Source: Thauera aromatica K172
GTDB taxonomy: Bacteria > Pseudomonadota > Gammaproteobacteria > Burkholderiales > Rhodocyclaceae
Assembly: GCF_003030465.1 (NCBI RefSeq)
Contig: NZ_CP028339.1
Span: forward strand, 2,108,001 to 2,172,000
DNA length: 64,000 nt
Direction of reading: 5' to 3'
Shown here one piece after another: positions 62,501 through 64,000 of the stretch. The notes under the pieces were generated by a model. That model was given only the letters and a program-made list of their open reading frames with translations, was not told the DNA's origin and ran no database searches. A program made the translations under genes and the position numbers. The number at the start of each line of letters is the position of its first letter. The stretch's first letter is position 1.

Positions 62501-62621
62501 CGCTGCCGGTCCCGCCGCCCCCGCGCCGTGGGGCACGCCCCAGGCCAAGGCGCAGGCGATCGAGCGGTTGCGCGCCGAGATCGCCGCACGCCATGCGGCC
62601 GAGCCAGCAGAGAAGAAATAG
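59547..62621 (+). CDS. RelE-like/UvrD-type helicase/ankyrin fusion protein
   Basis: 1024 residues. The first about 95 residues resemble a RelE/ParE-type toxin fold (HGAYYRARLSDADRLLFTLL, then a HHAYDKSRFL ending). An SF1 helicase follows: Walker A GSAGSGKTAL (about 156-165), DEVQDLTP (Asp329, Glu330), FSIHEAKGLEYENIVLYRF and YVALTRATRNLYLVE (about 549). Past a charged linker is an ankyrin unit (about 722-765), then an unassigned C-terminal domain. Not UvrD, Rep or RecB. Defence or stress use is a guess. The frame is open 1.3 kb upstream, but that part overlies hpnE. Confidence 0.78.
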   Translation: MRILTYAGLDVSRVRAAYDKVCAAIARGDFRAAQVKKLRHASPHGAYYRARLSDADRLLFTLLRHGDEVCALMLEVIAHHAYDKSRFLRGAAIDLDQLDEGEDALAEAELAAVRTAPPIRYLHPEHGTVHLLDKPLSFDDAQEAVYRRPPPLIVVGSAGSGKTALTLEKLKHAEGEVLYVTHSAYLAQSARDLYYAHGFEHAGQDAVFLSYREFVESIHVPAGREARWRDFAAWFGRMRQAFRGLDAHQVFEEIRGVITAAASGVLGRDEYLTLGVRQSIFPAGERGRLYDLFEKYRSWLGEAGLYDLNLVAHASRALAAPRYDFVVVDEVQDLTPVQLALVLATLKKPGHFLLCGDSNQIVHPNFFSWSQVKALFWHDTELARKQELAVLTANFRNGREATRVANTLLKIKHRRFGSIDRESNFLVDAVGGEAGKVALVADKDAALRELDRSSRQSTRFAVLVMRDEDKAAARARFATPLLFSIHEAKGLEYENIVLYRFVSDNRREFDDIAAGVDRADLAADTLEYRRARDKDDKSLEVYKFFVNALYVALTRATRNLYLVESDTAHPLFGLLELASSGAARVEATKSSLEEWQKEARKLELQGKQEQADAIRRDILRQTPVPWPVIDEARLRELLQKTFVDKAPGGKHKQQLNEYAVCHEEPELALHLVNDARFDAAAKYTQQLTTLGRKSWVGYFQRNFKDILRQCDQHGVEHRLPMNQTPLMAAAAAGNVALVDALLERGASLSTADHYGWSALHWALREAFRDPAYARGPFAAVYERVAPSTFDVNTGERLVRLDRHHAEYLLFHTLWTLFRSRFTTMLRKPNKAAFETADILEAWQHLPAAVLRPERNKRAHLSSVLSRNEVARDYAYNRKLFQRIAQGWYQFNPQLGVRRDTREEDGEAWQPIFGMLNLPLIGDFVRMDAYRPLHALAQAAGVAVAELPLLKAGRILQAREALQAQQETMRRREAERQAPAAASQPTAAGPAAPAPWGTPQAKAQAIERLRAEIAARHAAEPAEKK

Positions 62622-62624
62622 CCG

Positions 62625-63791
62625 TCATCCAGGATCGACGCCCACCACGACCGGCCGTGCCGGGGCGGGCGGGGCCAGGTGGTGGAGGATCGGGCCGAGC
62701 ATCGCCGCCCCCAGGCGTTTGCTGCGCGCGCCGTCCCAGCCGACCTCTTCGTCGGGCAGCAGCGCATTGTCCTTGAACGGCATTTCCAGCGTCAGCGACA
62801 CGCAGCCGAAGCGGTGCGCGACCCACTTGCTCGCCAGGCTCAGCAGTTCATCGCCGAAGCGCCCCGGCCGGTAACCTTCCAAGGTCTGGAAGTCGGGGCT
62901 CGCGGCGGCGAAGGCTTCGACGAAGCGGGCCTGCTGCGCCGCCATCGCGGCGGAAAAACCGGGGACTTCCTCCGCGGTGGAAAAGAATACGTAGGGCAGC
63001 GCCTCGTCGCCGTGGATGTCGAGGAACAGCGCGCAGCCGGTGCGCTCCATCTCCGCGCGCACGGCGAACACTTCCGGGCTGGCGGCGGGGTCGGGAGCGC
63101 GCCATTCGCGGTTCAGGTTGCGTCCCGCGGCGTTGGTGCGCAGGTTGCCGCGGACCGCGCCGTCCGGGTTCATGTTGGGCACGATGTAGAGCACGGCGCG
63201 CTCCCGCACCCGCCGCGCCACCGGATCGGCGCGCTCGAGCAGGCGTTCGAGCAGGCCTTCGACGAACCATTCGGCCATCGTCTCGCCCGGATGCTGGCGG
63301 GCGATGATCCACACCGGCACACGCCCGGGTGCCGGGCGGCCGACCACGACGAGGTCGAGGTCGCGCCCGTCCACCGTGCTCCCCAGATTGCGCACGCGGA
63401 CATGGGGCGACTGCGCCACCCGGCCGAGGAGATCGAGATGGCGCTCGTGCGAATAAGGTTCGAAATAGGCGTAGTAGATGCTGTCGCGTTCGGGCGTGTG
63501 CTCGACGATCAGCGTGCCGTCCTCGTAGCGGGTGGCGGGGATGCGGAGCCAGTGGCGGCGGTCGTAGGAGGCCACGCAGCGATAACCCGGCCAGCCGTCC
63601 GGGTAGGCGGCGTCGGCGGCGTTGTCGAACACCATGCGCAGCGGCGTGCCGGCGGCGCCGGAGAGGCGGAAATGGAACCACTGGTGGAAGTCGGCGGCAT
63701 TGTCCTTGCGCAGGCGCAGGTGGATGTCCTGCGGATCGTCGAGGCGGACGACCTCGATCGCACCGGAATCGAAGCACGCGCTGATCTTCAT
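62625..63791 (-). CDS. M14-family zinc carboxypeptidase (M14_6, CCP-like)
   Basis: 388 residues. An N-terminal beta-sandwich (1-125) typical of cytosolic carboxypeptidase relatives precedes the peptidase. Zinc ligands are H167 and E170 (RQHPGETMAEWF) and H260 (FLDIHGDE); the general base is E336 (LTLEMPFK). The motifs NMNPDGAVRGNLRTN and RNLNREW are present. Substrate unknown in bacteria. ATG 63791 has GGAG 8 bases upstream. It converges with the helicase gene, with three bases between stops. Confidence 0.9.
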   Translation of the reverse strand: MKISACFDSGAIEVVRLDDPQDIHLRLRKDNAADFHQWFHFRLSGAAGTPLRMVFDNAADAAYPDGWPGYRCVASYDRRHWLRIPATRYEDGTLIVEHTPERDSIYYAYFEPYSHERHLDLLGRVAQSPHVRVRNLGSTVDGRDLDLVVVGRPAPGRVPVWIIARQHPGETMAEWFVEGLLERLLERADPVARRVRERAVLYIVPNMNPDGAVRGNLRTNAAGRNLNREWRAPDPAASPEVFAVRAEMERTGCALFLDIHGDEALPYVFFSTAEEVPGFSAAMAAQQARFVEAFAAASPDFQTLEGYRPGRFGDELLSLASKWVAHRFGCVSLTLEMPFKDNALLPDEEVGWDGARSKRLGAAMLGPILHHLAPPAPARPVVVGVDPG

Positions 63792-63796
63792 CGGTC

Positions 63797-64000
63797 TCAC
63801 TCCTCGCGGCGGCGGAACACCAGGGTGTCGGCGTCCGACGCCGCGGCGGCGAAAGCGTAGCCTGCGCTGTCGAAGCCTTTCAGCGCCTCGACCTCGTCGA
63901 TGCGCTGGCGGATCACGAAGCGGCTCATCAGGCCGCGTGCGCGCTTGGCGTAGAAGCTGATGATCTTGTAGCGCCCGCCCTTCCAGTCCTCGAACACCGG
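63797..64000 (-). CDS. yaaA: Peroxide stress protein YaaA (C-terminal part)
   Basis: The last about 67 residues of a DUF328/YaaA protein: [37 protein letters not shown] and a terminal LVFRR. YaaA limits free iron and DNA damage during peroxide stress. The gene continues beyond the right edge of the window. Its stop lies 5 bases before the M14 peptidase start, so the two are probably cotranscribed. Confidence 0.9.
   Translation of the reverse strand, partial: PVFEDWKGGRYKIISFYAKRARGLMSRFVIRQRIDEVEALKGFDSAGYAFAAAASDADTLVFRRREE

Overview
The window is a GC-rich (roughly two thirds G+C) bacterial chromosome segment. Gene content and order (tsaB-rimI-family 4 uracil-DNA glycosylase, lplT, radA, hox NAD-reducing hydrogenase, DUF485/actP acetate permease, hpnCDE, ergothioneine/selenoneine genes) suggest a betaproteobacterium of the Rhodocyclales (Thauera/Azoarcus type). 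That placement is inference from familiarity, not from a search.

Layout. 1-6.2 kb: housekeeping genes (tRNA t6A modification, ribosomal acetyltransferase, DNA glycosylase, lysophospholipid flippase, a LysR regulator, RadA). 6.3-9.7 kb: a large subtilisin-type autotransporter. 9.8-16.1 kb (minus): a tightly overlapped operon MFS-hoxF-hoxU-hoxY-hoxH-hoxW for a bidirectional NAD-linked [NiFe] hydrogenase. 16.4-25.2 kb: UbiB-like kinase, AI-2E-family permease, DUF485-actP acetate uptake, a TctD/TctE-like two-component system and a DUF4010 membrane protein. 25.2-27.0 kb (minus): a small lipoyl-domain protein with a CxxC insert and an aromatic-acid-type MFS permease.

27.5-36.0 kb (plus) is the first highlight. 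It is a mostly ATGA-coupled operon encoding a MetV-MetF fusion, a corrinoid protein, a URO-D-family methyltransferase, a B12 reactivation-type protein, a RACo-like ferredoxin/ASKHA activator, a methyl-tetrahydrofolate methyltransferase and an amidohydrolase. It ends in the first ~16 codons of folD, broken off next to tRNA-Val. This has the parts list of an acetogen-like corrinoid O-demethylase or methyl transfer system feeding C1 units into tetrahydrofolate. An AAHS transporter diverges from the same AT-rich intergenic region, which carries repeated TGTATAC palindromes.

36-49.5 kb mixes accessory and metabolic DNA. It holds two divergent tRNA-Val(CAC) genes, vapBC-like and hipBA modules, a broken higB with an intact higA-like gene, a DUF433/DUF5615 pair, and the remnant of a large SNF2/DrmD-like helicase. 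Within it (38.8-45.6 kb) lies the second highlight: egtD, an EgtB-like gene best read as senA, senB, and a four-gene PhnD/PhnC/PhnE-like ABC transporter of the type linked to selenium uptake. Together this is a probable selenoneine (and/or ergothioneine) locus without selD nearby.

49.5-64 kb: tRNA-Leu, rfbBD (dTDP-rhamnose genes without rfbA/rfbC), an AttEFGH-like ABC export operon with a CrtC/AttH lipocalin protein, hpnCDE squalene/hopanoid genes, a very large UvrD-like helicase with a RelE-like N-terminus and ankyrin repeats, an M14 carboxypeptidase, and the end of yaaA.
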